From an uncultured delta proteobacterium (GTDB lineage Bacteria > Desulfobacterota > Desulfovibrionia > Desulfovibrionales > Desulfovibrionaceae), in NCBI GenBank assembly GCA_900079685.1, contig LT599018.1:1138970-1202969 (forward strand): 64,000 nucleotides of DNA, in the 5' to 3' direction. The notes under the pieces are model-generated. The model was not told where the DNA came from. It saw nothing but the letters and a program-made list of their open reading frames with translations, and did no database searches. Position numbers and translations under genes: made by a program. Shown piece by piece: positions 1 through 7,850 of the stretch. Position 1 is the stretch's first letter, and each line of letters begins with the position of its first letter.

Positions 1-503
1 ACAGGCCCTACAGCGGCTCGGACAAGGTCAGCCACCTGCGCCAGAAGGTCATCGACATGATCCACCGGGCGGAAACGCTCTACGCCTGCTGCCTGGCCGC
101 GTCCTATGAAGGGCACAAGGAAGCCTCGGGCAACTTTTTCATCAACTCCGTCATGGCCAACGCGTCAAAGATGCACGAAGCCAAGGAACTCAACGAGGCC
201 ATCCGCCTGCTGATCGACATCTGCGGCGGGTTCGTGGCGGACATGCCCTCCGACAAGGACTTCAGCAACGCCGAGGTCGGCCCCCTGCTCAAAAAGTACA
301 TGAAGGGCGCTTCCGGCGTGCCCGTTGAAAACCGCATCAAAATGTACCGCCTGGCTGAAAAAATCGCCCTGGAAAGCGCGGACAGCGTTTCCGACATCCA
401 CGGCGGCGGCTCGGCCGAAGCGCACCGCTTGACCATCATCCGCAGCGTGGACCTGGAAAAGAAAAAGAAAGCCGCGCGGCGGCTTGCCGGCATTGAGGAA
501 TAA
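1..503 (+). CDS. 4-hydroxybutyryl-CoA dehydratase-like protein, C-terminal part (5' truncated by window)
   Basis: The reading frame is open from the left edge (first whole codon at position 3) to the stop at 501-503, so only about the last 166 residues are present. The segment with GVPVENRIKMYRL, IHGGGSAEAHR and a Lys-rich tail (LEKKKKAARRLAGI) matches my memory of the C-terminus of 4-hydroxybutyryl-CoA dehydratase/vinylacetyl-CoA isomerase (AbfD type), in the 4-hydroxyphenylacetate 3-hydroxylase superfamily. AbfD is a flavin and [4Fe-4S] enzyme of aminobutyrate fermentation. The Fe-S ligands lie upstream of this segment, so I cannot tell AbfD from other members. A perfect hairpin follows the stop, then the LarA-like gene in the same direction. 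Family call is good; substrate is uncertain. Confidence 0.75.
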   Translation, partial: RPYSGSDKVSHLRQKVIDMIHRAETLYACCLAASYEGHKEASGNFFINSVMANASKMHEAKELNEAIRLLIDICGGFVADMPSDKDFSNAEVGPLLKKYMKGASGVPVENRIKMYRLAEKIALESADSVSDIHGGGSAEAHRLTIIRSVDLEKKKKAARRLAGIEE

Positions 504-512
504 CAGACCGTT

Positions 513-546
513 GGCGCCGCCGGAAAGGCCCTCTTCCGGCGGCGCC
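513..546 (+). terminator. GC-rich perfect hairpin after the AbfD-like gene
   Basis: Arms at 513-525 and 534-546 (GGCGCCGCCGGAA and its complement) pair over 13 bp around an 8-nt loop. No T-tract follows, so this may be a processing or stability element or a weak terminator rather than a canonical intrinsic one. Confidence 0.5.
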
Positions 547-626
547 GGCCGGTTCGCCGGAATTCCTCCCGGCCAGCGGCGATCCGGCCATACAAGCACC
601 CGGCCTTCCCTCAAAAGGAGTTTTCC

Positions 627-1870
627 GTGACGCAGCAGTTCCCCACCATGTACAAATTCAAACAACGGTTTGAAGGTGAAAGCATAGCCGACATTCCAGC
701 GGCAATCGCCGAGGAGTTTCGAAAATCGGGCATCGCGGAACGGGTCAAACCGGGGCAGCGCGTGGCCGTCTGCGCGGGCTCCCGGGGAATCGCCAACCTG
801 CCCGTCATCGTCAAGGCCGTGGTGGACAATTTTACAGCGCTGGGCCTCACCCCCGTCGTGGCGCCCGCCATGGGTTCCCACGGCAACGCCACCGCCGAGG
901 GGCAGCTTGAGATGCTCGCGGATCTCGGCGTTTCCGAAAAAACCATCGGTGTGCCGTTCGAGCGGACATGGAAGTGGTGTCTTTCGGCACCGTGAGCACC
1001 GGAGCGGAGGTATTTTTCGCCCGCCATCTGCTGCGTTTTGACCACATCTTCACCGTCAACCGCGTTAAGCCGCATACCGCTTTCCACGCGCGGGTGGAGT
1101 CGGGCATCTCCAAAATGCTGGCCGTCGGGTGCGGCAAACATGTCGGCGCGTCCAACATGCACAAGTACGACCTGACCAAAACCCTGGAACCGGCCGCCAG
1201 CCTGATTCTTGAAAAGGCCCCGGTTCTCGGCGGGCTGGCCATCGTGGAAAACGCCCATGAGGATACCCACCTCGTCCGCCTGGCCCTGGCCGAAAACATG
1301 CTTGATACGGACGCGGAACTGCTCCAGATAGCCTGGAAAAACTTTCCCCGCCTGCCCATTGACGCGCTCGACGCGCTGTACCTCGACGAAATGGGGAAAA
1401 ACATCAGCGGCGCCGGGATGGACACCAACATCGTCGGCCTTTGGCGGCGGGAAGGGGGCGAGCGCAAGCCCGATTACAAATGCCTGGCCGTATTTTCCCT
1501 CACGCCGGAATCGCACGGCAACGCCATGGGGTTAGGCATGGCGGACGTCATTCCCCGCAGCATGTACGAGGGCATCAACATGGAGGCCACCTACCTGAAC
1601 GGCCTCACCGCCGGGCTGTGGCGGGCGGTGCGTACCCCGGTCGTGCTGCCCACGGTGCGCGACATCGTCACCACCTCCCTTTCCAAAATACCGGAGAGCC
1701 AGGAACCGCGCGTGGCGCGTTTACGCAACACGCTCATGCTGGAGGATTTCTGGGCCACCCGGCCGTTGCTGGAAGAACTCTCCGGCAGGGATGACATCAT
1801 TGTCGAAGGCAAAACGAACACCTGGAATTTCGGCCCCGCGGGCGAATTGCTCCCCTTTTCGTTAGAGTAG
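627..1870 (+). pseudogene. LarA-family (DUF2088, nickel-pincer racemase-like) gene with a -1 frameshift
   Basis: GTG start at 627 behind AAGGAG (615-620). The first frame runs to about residue 104 and then stops making sense. A second frame from about position 938 to the stop at 1870 continues the same protein. Comparison with the intact paralogue at 51378-52670 places the break in the A-run at 937-942 (six A present). With a seventh A the junction reads GVSEKNHRCAVRADMEVV, which aligns without gaps to GVTEDSANCPIRSSMDVV of the paralogue. Restored length would be about 414 residues, against 430 for the paralogue. The family covers lactate racemase and related 2-hydroxyacid racemases or epimerases that use a nickel-pincer cofactor. 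It sits directly before a D-2-hydroxyacid dehydrogenase. It could be a true pseudogene, a sequencing error, or a gene read by slippage on the A-run. Confidence 0.75.
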
Positions 1871-1923
1871 CTTCCCTCCGCACTGCAAGACCGTTTCCCG
1901 AGCGGAACCGCCAAGGAGTACCC

Positions 1924-2886
1924 ATGTCCCGTTTTAACATTCTCATGTTCCAGACCATGCACGAAAAAGGCACCGCCGTGCTGCGGGAATGCTGCGACCT
2001 GCACTACGCCGAATCCCTTGATGAGGACTATCTTGCCGACGCCATCAAGGACAAGGACGGCGTCATCATCCGGGCCAACGGGGCCATTACCCGCCGGATG
2101 ATCGAAGGCGCGCGGAATCTTAAGGTCATCGGCCGCCACGGGGTGGGGCTGGACGCCATCGACCTGGTTGCCGCCGCCGAGCGCGGCATCCCCGTAGTCA
2201 GTACGCCGGAAGCCAATAACGCCAGCGTCGCCGAAGGATTCTTCGGCCTCGCCTTCGCGCTCGCCAAAAGGGTCACGGGCGGCAACGCCGCCGTGCGCGC
2301 CGGGGACTGGGATTTCCGCAACCGGTACCGCACCGCGTCCCTTTCCGGCAAAACCCTCGGAATTTACGGGTTCGGCAAAATAGGCCAGATGGTGGGCCGC
2401 ATGGGGCACTTCGGCTTTGACATGCCGCTGCTCTACGCGGACGCCATCAGCCATCCGGAAGCGGAAAAATCCCTGGGCGCAACCAGGGTCACGCCGGAAG
2501 AGCTTTTCGAGCGGGCCGACTTCATTTCCATCAACCTGCCGCTCTTCCCCTCCACCCGCAAAGCGGTGACCGCGAAGCTCCTTAACCGGATGAAGCCCAC
2601 GGCCTTCGTGGTGAACATGGCGCGCGGCCCCATCTGGGAAGAAGCGGACGTGTATGCCGTTCTGAAAGAAGGAAAAATAGCCGGGGCCGGGTCGGACGTG
2701 TTCGATCCCGAACCGCCCAGCACGGACAACCCGCTGCTCACCATGGAAAATTTCATCTGCTCCCCGCACAACTCGGCCCATACCGAGGAGGGGATGATAA
2801 ACATGAGCATGGTGGCCGCCGATGTTGTGGCCGTGCTCCAGGGCCGCGCGCCCAAGTATCTCGTGCCGCCCCCGGCCGCGAAGTAG
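1924..2886 (+). CDS. D-isomer-specific 2-hydroxyacid dehydrogenase
   Basis: 320 residues, ATG start behind AAGGAG. It would oxidise or reduce 2-hydroxyacids and 2-oxoacids with NAD(H). The NAD-binding Rossmann core has GFGKIGQ (about residues 149-155). The catalytic triad of the family is visible as Arg in NMARGPI, Glu in DVFDPEP and His in SPHNSAHTEE. Length is normal for the family (about 310-330), and it resembles SerA/GyaR-type enzymes without the ACT domain. It lies between the frameshifted LarA-like gene and korDABC, so its 2-oxoacid product may feed the ferredoxin-dependent oxidoreductase. A second, divergent family member at 53456-54391 also follows a LarA-type gene. Substrate unknown. 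Confidence 0.85.
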   Translation: MSRFNILMFQTMHEKGTAVLRECCDLHYAESLDEDYLADAIKDKDGVIIRANGAITRRMIEGARNLKVIGRHGVGLDAIDLVAAAERGIPVVSTPEANNASVAEGFFGLAFALAKRVTGGNAAVRAGDWDFRNRYRTASLSGKTLGIYGFGKIGQMVGRMGHFGFDMPLLYADAISHPEAEKSLGATRVTPEELFERADFISINLPLFPSTRKAVTAKLLNRMKPTAFVVNMARGPIWEEADVYAVLKEGKIAGAGSDVFDPEPPSTDNPLLTMENFICSPHNSAHTEEGMINMSMVAADVVAVLQGRAPKYLVPPPAAK

Positions 2887-2952
2887 CCCGGAGCGCGCGC
2901 GGCAAAAGAATATTGTTGCAACGGCACCAATAACGCCAAAGGAGTAAGCATA

Positions 2953-3195
2953 GTGGCAAGCGTAACCATTCTGACCGAATCATGTAAGGGTGTGGAAGAC
3001 TGCGGCCTGTGCATGGAAGTCTGCCCGAAAAACCTCTTCTCGGCGGCGGACAAGGCCAATACCAGAGGGTATCTTCCCTCGGCCGTCGTCGACCAGGACG
3101 CCTGCATCGGCTGCCAGACCTGTATGTTCACCTGCCCGGATTTCGCCATTGTCGTGGTGAAGAGCAAAACGTCAAAGGAGGCGGCCAATGGCTGA
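2953..3195 (+). CDS. korD: 2-oxoacid:ferredoxin oxidoreductase, delta (ferredoxin-like) subunit
   Basis: 80 residues. GTG start at 2953 is preferred because AAAGGAG lies about 8 nt upstream. Two cysteine clusters, CGLCMEVCP near the N-terminus and CIGCQTCMFTCP near residue 56, give two [4Fe-4S] centres, as in the small ferredoxin-like delta subunit of KorDABC or VorDABC enzymes. It passes electrons from the thiamine pyrophosphate site to soluble ferredoxin. The 3' end overlaps the alpha subunit start by 8 nt, showing translational coupling. Confidence 0.88.
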   Translation: MASVTILTESCKGVEDCGLCMEVCPKNLFSAADKANTRGYLPSAVVDQDACIGCQTCMFTCPDFAIVVVKSKTSKEAANG

Positions 3196-4342
3196 TCGGC
3201 GCGTACTCACAGGGAACCATTTTCAAATCGGCAACTGGGCCTGTACGGAAGGCGCCATGGCCGCCGGCTGCGATTTCGTGGCGGGCTACCCCATCACCCC
3301 GGCCAGCGAAGTGGCCAACTTTCTCGCCACGCGCCTTCCTGAAGTGGACGGCGTGTTCATCCAGAGCGAGGACGAAATCAGCGCCTGCTGCGCCACCATC
3401 GGGGCGGCCTGGGCCGGACGCCGTGCCATGACCGTCACCAGCGGCCCGGGCATCAGCCTCATGCAGGAAAGCATCGGCTTTGCCGTGGCCACGGAGACCC
3501 CCATGGTCATCGTGGACGTGCAGCGCTTCGGCCCCTCCACCGGGGTGCCGTCCATCGGCCTTGCCGGGGATATGGTGCAGGTGGCGCGCGGCTCCCACGG
3601 CGATTACCAGATCATCGCCCTTGCCCCGCACACCCCCCAGGCCATGTTCGACATGACCGTCAGGGCCTTTGATCTTGCCGAGCGGTACCGCACGCCGGTG
3701 TTCGTCATGGCGGACGGTTTCGCCGGGCACATGCGCGAGCGCATCAGCATTCCGGAAGCCTCCGCCGTAAAGGTGGGCAGCCGGAAGATCGCCGAAAAAA
3801 AGAACACCGTGCTGGAACGCCAGGATTTCCTGGACGTCAACGTCGCGGCCATGCCGGTTTTCGGCCGCGGGCTGAAAGCCCATGTGACCAGCTCCTGCCA
3901 CGACGCGCACGGCATGCGCAACCTGACCGATCCCGAAGCCATGCACAAGTATGTGGTCACGCCCGTTCAAAAAGTGCTCAGCCACCGCGACGACATCGTG
4001 CGGGTAGAGGAAACCAAAACGGACGACGCTGAACTGATCCTCGTGACCTACGGCACGGTTTCCCGCTCGGCGGCCGCCGCGCTCGCCATGGCGCGGGAAG
4101 CCAAACTGCCCGTGGGCCAGCTGCGGCTGGAAACCTGCTGGCCCCTGCCGGATGTGGAAATCGAAAAAGCCGCCAAGCAGGCGAAGCATCTCCTGGTTCT
4201 GGAAAACAACATGGGCCAGATGCTGCCGTACATCAAAGCCTGCGCCGGCAACGCGGCCAAGGTTCACTTCATGGGCCCCAAACTGCTCGGCCAGATCCAG
4301 GAACCGGAAGCCATCCTGAACGTTATAAGGGAGATCCTGTAA
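3188..4342 (+). CDS. korA: 2-oxoacid:ferredoxin oxidoreductase, alpha subunit
   Basis: 384 residues. The N-terminal pyrimidine-binding domain of the POR/OOR family is marked by AGYPITPASE (about residues 34-43), the conserved Glu in QSEDEISA and TSGPGISLMQE (about 85-95). A transketolase C-terminal-like domain follows. The subunit forms half of the thiamine pyrophosphate site; the complex decarboxylates a 2-oxoacid to an acyl-CoA, reducing ferredoxin. The four-gene order delta-alpha-beta-gamma is typical of 2-oxoglutarate or branched-chain 2-oxoacid enzymes rather than fused pyruvate enzymes. The stop and the next start overlap as TAATG. Which 2-oxoacid is used cannot be read from sequence; the upstream hydroxyacid dehydrogenase suggests its product. 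Confidence 0.9.
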   Translation: MADRRVLTGNHFQIGNWACTEGAMAAGCDFVAGYPITPASEVANFLATRLPEVDGVFIQSEDEISACCATIGAAWAGRRAMTVTSGPGISLMQESIGFAVATETPMVIVDVQRFGPSTGVPSIGLAGDMVQVARGSHGDYQIIALAPHTPQAMFDMTVRAFDLAERYRTPVFVMADGFAGHMRERISIPEASAVKVGSRKIAEKKNTVLERQDFLDVNVAAMPVFGRGLKAHVTSSCHDAHGMRNLTDPEAMHKYVVTPVQKVLSHRDDIVRVEETKTDDAELILVTYGTVSRSAAAALAMAREAKLPVGQLRLETCWPLPDVEIEKAAKQAKHLLVLENNMGQMLPYIKACAGNAAKVHFMGPKLLGQIQEPEAILNVIREIL

Positions 4343-5175
4343 TGAGCGTTATTACCGAACATCCTCTCCGTAAATATATGCGCCCGCATGTCACCCGGAC
4401 GACAACCTGCCCGGGCTGCGGCATCGGCATTGTTTCCCAGGCGTTCCTGCGCGCGGTGGACAGCCTCGGCATCGATTTTGACGACTGCGTGTTCGTGGCG
4501 GGCATTGGCTGTTCCGCCTGGATCCCCACGCCGCTGTACAACGGGGACACGCTCCACACCACCCACGGGCGGCCCGTCGCCTTTGCCACCGGGGTCAAGG
4601 CCAGCCTGCCGGACAAGCACGTGGTCGTCCTCAGCGGCGACGGCGACCTTTCCGCCATCGGCGGCAACCATCTCATCCATGCCGCACGGCGCAATATCGA
4701 CATGACCGTGGTGCTTATTAACAACTCCATCTACGGCATGACCGGCGGCCAGGCGGCGCCCACCACCCCCGCGGGCACGAAAACCATCACCAGCCCCTAC
4801 GGCTTCACCGAACATGACTTCAACCTGTCGGAACTGGTCAAGGCCGCCGGTGCTTCCTATGTCGCCCGCTGGACCACGGCCCATCCGGTGCAGTTGTCAA
4901 ATGCCATCAAGGCCGGGCTGCAGAAAAAGGGCTTCAGCTTCATCGAGGCCGTCAGCCAGTGCCCTGTGCAGTACGGCCGCGCGAGCAAGCTCGGCTCGGC
5001 CCGCGCCATGCTGCGCAGCTACAAGGACCGCAGCGTCACGCTGAAAAAGGCGGAAGGGATGTCCGCCGCGGAACTGGAAGGGAAGCTCCTCGTGGGCGAG
5101 TTCCAGAACATCGACAAGCCGGAATTCACGGATTCCCTTGCCAGGGCGCGGGCCATCGCGCAGGGAGGCAACTAA
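4342..5175 (+). CDS. korB: 2-oxoacid:ferredoxin oxidoreductase, beta (TPP-binding) subunit
   Basis: 277 residues. CPGCGIG (about residues 24-30) and GIGCSAW belong to the beta-subunit family. The thiamine pyrophosphate/Mg motif is GDGDLSAIGG (about 94-103) ending at NNSIYGMTGGQ. It starts on the TAATG overlap with korA and ends in a second TAATG overlap with korC, so the three subunits should be made in equal amounts. Length fits the family. Confidence 0.92.
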   Translation: MSVITEHPLRKYMRPHVTRTTTCPGCGIGIVSQAFLRAVDSLGIDFDDCVFVAGIGCSAWIPTPLYNGDTLHTTHGRPVAFATGVKASLPDKHVVVLSGDGDLSAIGGNHLIHAARRNIDMTVVLINNSIYGMTGGQAAPTTPAGTKTITSPYGFTEHDFNLSELVKAAGASYVARWTTAHPVQLSNAIKAGLQKKGFSFIEAVSQCPVQYGRASKLGSARAMLRSYKDRSVTLKKAEGMSAAELEGKLLVGEFQNIDKPEFTDSLARARAIAQGGN

Positions 5176-5720
5176 TGGCATATACCAAACTCACCCTCGC
5201 GGGCATCGGCGGCCAGGGCTCCATCCTTGCCGGGACCATCCTCGGCAACGCGGCCGTCACTTACGGCGGCAAGTACGCCACCCAGACGCAGGCCTATTCC
5301 TCCGAACTGCGCGGCGGCTTCGCGGCGACCTGGGTCATTTTCTCGGACGAGGCAATTGTATACCCGCGCGTCGTGGAAACGGACATCCTCGTGGCCCAGG
5401 CGCAGGACTCCATTGACCGGTTTTCCAAAACCCTCAAAAAGGGCGGCATCCTGATCGCGGATACCGATATCGTGACCGCCATGCCGGACTGTGACGCGGC
5501 CATGTACGCCATCCCCGCGACGTCGCTCGCGCGGAACACGTTTTCCGCGCCCATCGTCGCCAACATCATCATGTTGGGCGCGCTGACGAAAATAGCCCCG
5601 GTCGCGGACCGCAAATGCGTTGAAGACGCCATTGCCGCCACGGTCCCCCAGAACAAGGTGGATCTGAACCTGAAGGCCTTCGCGGCCGGGTTCGACATGG
5701 TTGCTCCGTACGCGAAATAA
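5175..5720 (+). CDS. korC: 2-oxoacid:ferredoxin oxidoreductase, gamma subunit
   Basis: 181 residues from the ATG at 5175, chosen because it overlaps the korB stop (TAATG) with GGAGG just upstream and matches the family N-terminus. The glycine-rich GIGGQGSILAGTILGNAA (about residues 9-26) is diagnostic of the gamma subunit, followed by the conserved QAYSSELRGG region. It probably binds CoA or stabilises the alpha-beta core. It is the last oxidoreductase gene of the operon. Confidence 0.9.
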   Translation: MAYTKLTLAGIGGQGSILAGTILGNAAVTYGGKYATQTQAYSSELRGGFAATWVIFSDEAIVYPRVVETDILVAQAQDSIDRFSKTLKKGGILIADTDIVTAMPDCDAAMYAIPATSLARNTFSAPIVANIIMLGALTKIAPVADRKCVEDAIAATVPQNKVDLNLKAFAAGFDMVAPYAK

Positions 5721-5773
5721 ACGTTGCGCCGATAGTTTCAATAACGAAACACCCTAACCCGCAGGAGATTTAC

Positions 5774-6229
5774 ATGAAACGCCTTTTCCTCGCCCTGATG
5801 CTGGTTTTCATCCTGGTTGGCGCCGCGCAGGCCGCGCAAAGCACAAAAAGCACCGCCGCGGATGAAAAAGCCGTGGCCAAGGCCGTTGAGTTCATGCGTA
5901 CCTCCATTCTCAGCGCGAAGCGGGCAGACCTGGAAAAAATCGGCCTGCCCTCCATGACCTACGCTCATTCCTCCGGCCGTGTGGAAACCAATACCCAATT
6001 CATTGACAACTTGGTCAATAAGGGAACGGTCTTCAACGAGCTGGCTTTTTCGGACGTGAATATCCTGGTTGACGGCAACACGGCCGTGGTCCGGCACAAG
6101 TTCGACTCCAAGCACGTGGCCCAGGGCAAGCCCGCGGAAGGGCATTTCATGGTCCTTCTGGTGTTCAAAAAAGTCGGCAACAACTGGAAAGTGCTGACCC
6201 GCCAGGCGTATCCCGCGCCAAAATCCTGA
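5774..6229 (+). CDS. Exported SnoaL/DUF4440-like protein of unknown function
   Basis: 151 residues with AGGAGA before the ATG. The N-terminus has a clear Sec signal peptide: basic MKR, a hydrophobic stretch to about residue 17, and a probable cleavage after AQA near residue 21. The mature part ends in a pattern (HFMVLLVFKKVGNNWKVLTRQ) typical of NTF2-like/DUF4440 small periplasmic domains. Such domains bind small ligands; no catalytic residues can be assigned. It follows korC by about 50 nt and precedes a strong terminator, so it is probably the last gene of that transcript. Confidence 0.6.
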   Translation: MKRLFLALMLVFILVGAAQAAQSTKSTAADEKAVAKAVEFMRTSILSAKRADLEKIGLPSMTYAHSSGRVETNTQFIDNLVNKGTVFNELAFSDVNILVDGNTAVVRHKFDSKHVAQGKPAEGHFMVLLVFKKVGNNWKVLTRQAYPAPKS

Positions 6230-6251
6230 GTTCTCCCGGCCCGGCTTCCTT

Positions 6252-6294
6252 CCGCGCCGGGCGCAGCGCCCGCTGCGCCCGGCGCGGATTTTTT
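6252..6294 (+). terminator. Strong intrinsic terminator of the kor operon
   Basis: Perfect 16-bp stem (6252-6267 with 6272-6287), a 4-nt loop and a run of T at 6289-6294. It closes the plus-strand transcript ending with the SnoaL-like gene. Confidence 0.9.
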
Positions 6295-6410
6295 CCCAGG
6301 CGGCAACACCGGGCCGGTACGAACGGCACGATGAAAACTTGACTTATAGAATATTATTGCTACCTTGTTAGGATTACCGTTGTCGACTACCCCTCTAACC
6401 CAGAAGTGTC

Positions 6411-7094
6411 ATGCAATTCATCGTCCAAACCAGCTCGCTGAAGCAGCAAATCGCCGACGAGATCAAACGCCGCATCATCTATGGCGACCTTGAATTCGGC
6501 CAGAAAATTTCGGAAAATTCTTTCGCCCAGGAACTGGGGACGAAAAGAACGCCCGTCCGCGAGGCGTTCATTCTGCTGCAAGGGGAAGAGCTCGTCAACA
6601 TCCTGCCCCAGAAAGGCACCTACGTCTTCACCATCACGGAGGAAGAACTCTCGCAGATAATCGAGCACCGGTTCATTCTTGAGTCCGCCTCGCTCCAGGC
6701 CTTGCAGAAAAAAGCCACCCGCCAGCAGTTCATCGATGAAATTGCCGAGATTTTGCGCTGCCACAGGGCGGCACTTGAAGAGAACGACATGCAGAAGTGT
6801 GAAAAATACGACAGTATTTTCCACGAAAGGATCATCGATTATTCGGATAACAAGTTCATCATCTCGTCCTACAAAATAATTTCCGACCGCGCCAAAGCCA
6901 TCCGCTTCCGCACGATCGGCACGCAGGACCGGTTCCGCAACGTCCTCAACAACCATGAGGAAATTTACCGCCTCTTCCTCGACAACAATATGCGGCAGTG
7001 TAAAAGCACCCTGCAACGCCACTTGAACAACATCCAGAACAGCGTCAGGAAACCCGGCATCTACGAACGGGTTTTTCAGAAAGCGCTTATGTAG
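6411..7094 (+). CDS. GntR-family (FCD/FadR-type) transcriptional regulator
   Basis: 227 residues. The N-terminal winged helix (about 8-75) has the GntR hallmarks ADEIKRRIIYGDLEFG, SENSFAQELGTKRTPVREA and LLQGEELVNI. A helical FCD ligand-binding domain follows (about 85-215) with EHRFILESASLQAL. FCD proteins normally sense carboxylic or hydroxy acids and repress neighbouring catabolic genes. It lies just after the kor operon terminator on the same strand and is convergent with the response regulator. No strong ribosome binding site is seen before the ATG, so the start is slightly uncertain. Ligand unknown. Confidence 0.88.
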   Translation: MQFIVQTSSLKQQIADEIKRRIIYGDLEFGQKISENSFAQELGTKRTPVREAFILLQGEELVNILPQKGTYVFTITEEELSQIIEHRFILESASLQALQKKATRQQFIDEIAEILRCHRAALEENDMQKCEKYDSIFHERIIDYSDNKFIISSYKIISDRAKAIRFRTIGTQDRFRNVLNNHEEIYRLFLDNNMRQCKSTLQRHLNNIQNSVRKPGIYERVFQKALM

Positions 7095-7142
7095 CTTTCC
7101 TTACGCGACCTGCCGGACGCTCCGCAACGCGGAACACTCCGT

Positions 7143-7850
7143 TCAGGGAGCGTCGTCCTGCACCCGCACCATACGGTACCCGACGCCGAGATGGGTTTTC
7201 AAAAATACGGGTTCGGCCTGGTTCTTTTCTATTTTCTTACGGAGAGAGGCCATGAACACCCGCAACGATTGCGTGGTGCTCTCAAAATCACTGGCCCATA
7301 TCTCCTTCAAAATATAGTTGTGCGTCAGCACCTTGCCCGCGTTGCGGGAGAGCAGGCACAGCAGTTTGTACTCCATGGGCGTGAGGTGAATTTCCACGTC
7401 GTCCACAAAAACGGCATTGGCGGCATAGTCGATGCAGAGCCCCCCGTTGACAAAGACGTTCGTGTTTTTTTGGGGGCTGTTGTCGTAGCTCATCTTGCGC
7501 AGAGCCGCGCGCACGCGCGCCATGAGCTCCTCCACGCTGAAGGGCTTCGCCAGGTAGTCATCGGCCCCGGCATCCAGAGCCGCTATTTTGTCATGTATCT
7601 CGGTGCGGGCGCTGACCACGATGATGGGGTTGTTCGTCCACGTCCGCAGCTTGGCGATGATGTCGGCCCCGTCCATATCGGGCAGGCCCAAATCCAGAAT
7701 AAACAGATCCGGCTGCAGGGAGACGGCTTCCGAGATCGCTTCGGCGCCATTGCCGGCATAGCCGACTTTATAGCCGAACGTGGTGAGGGCGGTCGTTATG
7801 AGGCTCCTGACGGCGCTGTCGTCTTCAACCACCAAGATATTCGCTTTCAA
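7143..7850 (-). CDS. KdpE-like response regulator (OmpR family)
   Basis: 235 residues. The receiver domain has the acidic pair near the N-terminus (VEDD), the phospho-acceptor Asp in LFILDLGLPDMDG (about residue 53) and the Lys in DYLAKPFSVEEL. An OmpR/PhoB winged helix follows (about 130-228; EYKLLCLLSRNAGKVLTHNYILKEIW). Start overlaps the kinase 3' end by 26 nt. It resembles KdpE, but no kdpFABC potassium pump is in the window, so the regulated genes are unknown. The diverged membrane miniprotein gene at 9889 is one candidate target. Confidence 0.88.
   Translation of the reverse strand: MKANILVVEDDSAVRSLITTALTTFGYKVGYAGNGAEAISEAVSLQPDLFILDLGLPDMDGADIIAKLRTWTNNPIIVVSARTEIHDKIAALDAGADDYLAKPFSVEELMARVRAALRKMSYDNSPQKNTNVFVNGGLCIDYAANAVFVDDVEIHLTPMEYKLLCLLSRNAGKVLTHNYILKEIWASDFESTTQSLRVFMASLRKKIEKNQAEPVFLKTHLGVGYRMVRVQDDAP

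Noticed and set aside
937-943. A-run AAAAAAC as a programmed -1 frameshift site in the LarA-like gene
   Set aside because: The reading phase does not match the classic A-AAA-AAC slippery arrangement, I see no required stem-loop, and the intact paralogue needs no frameshift. Slippage remains possible but is not favoured.
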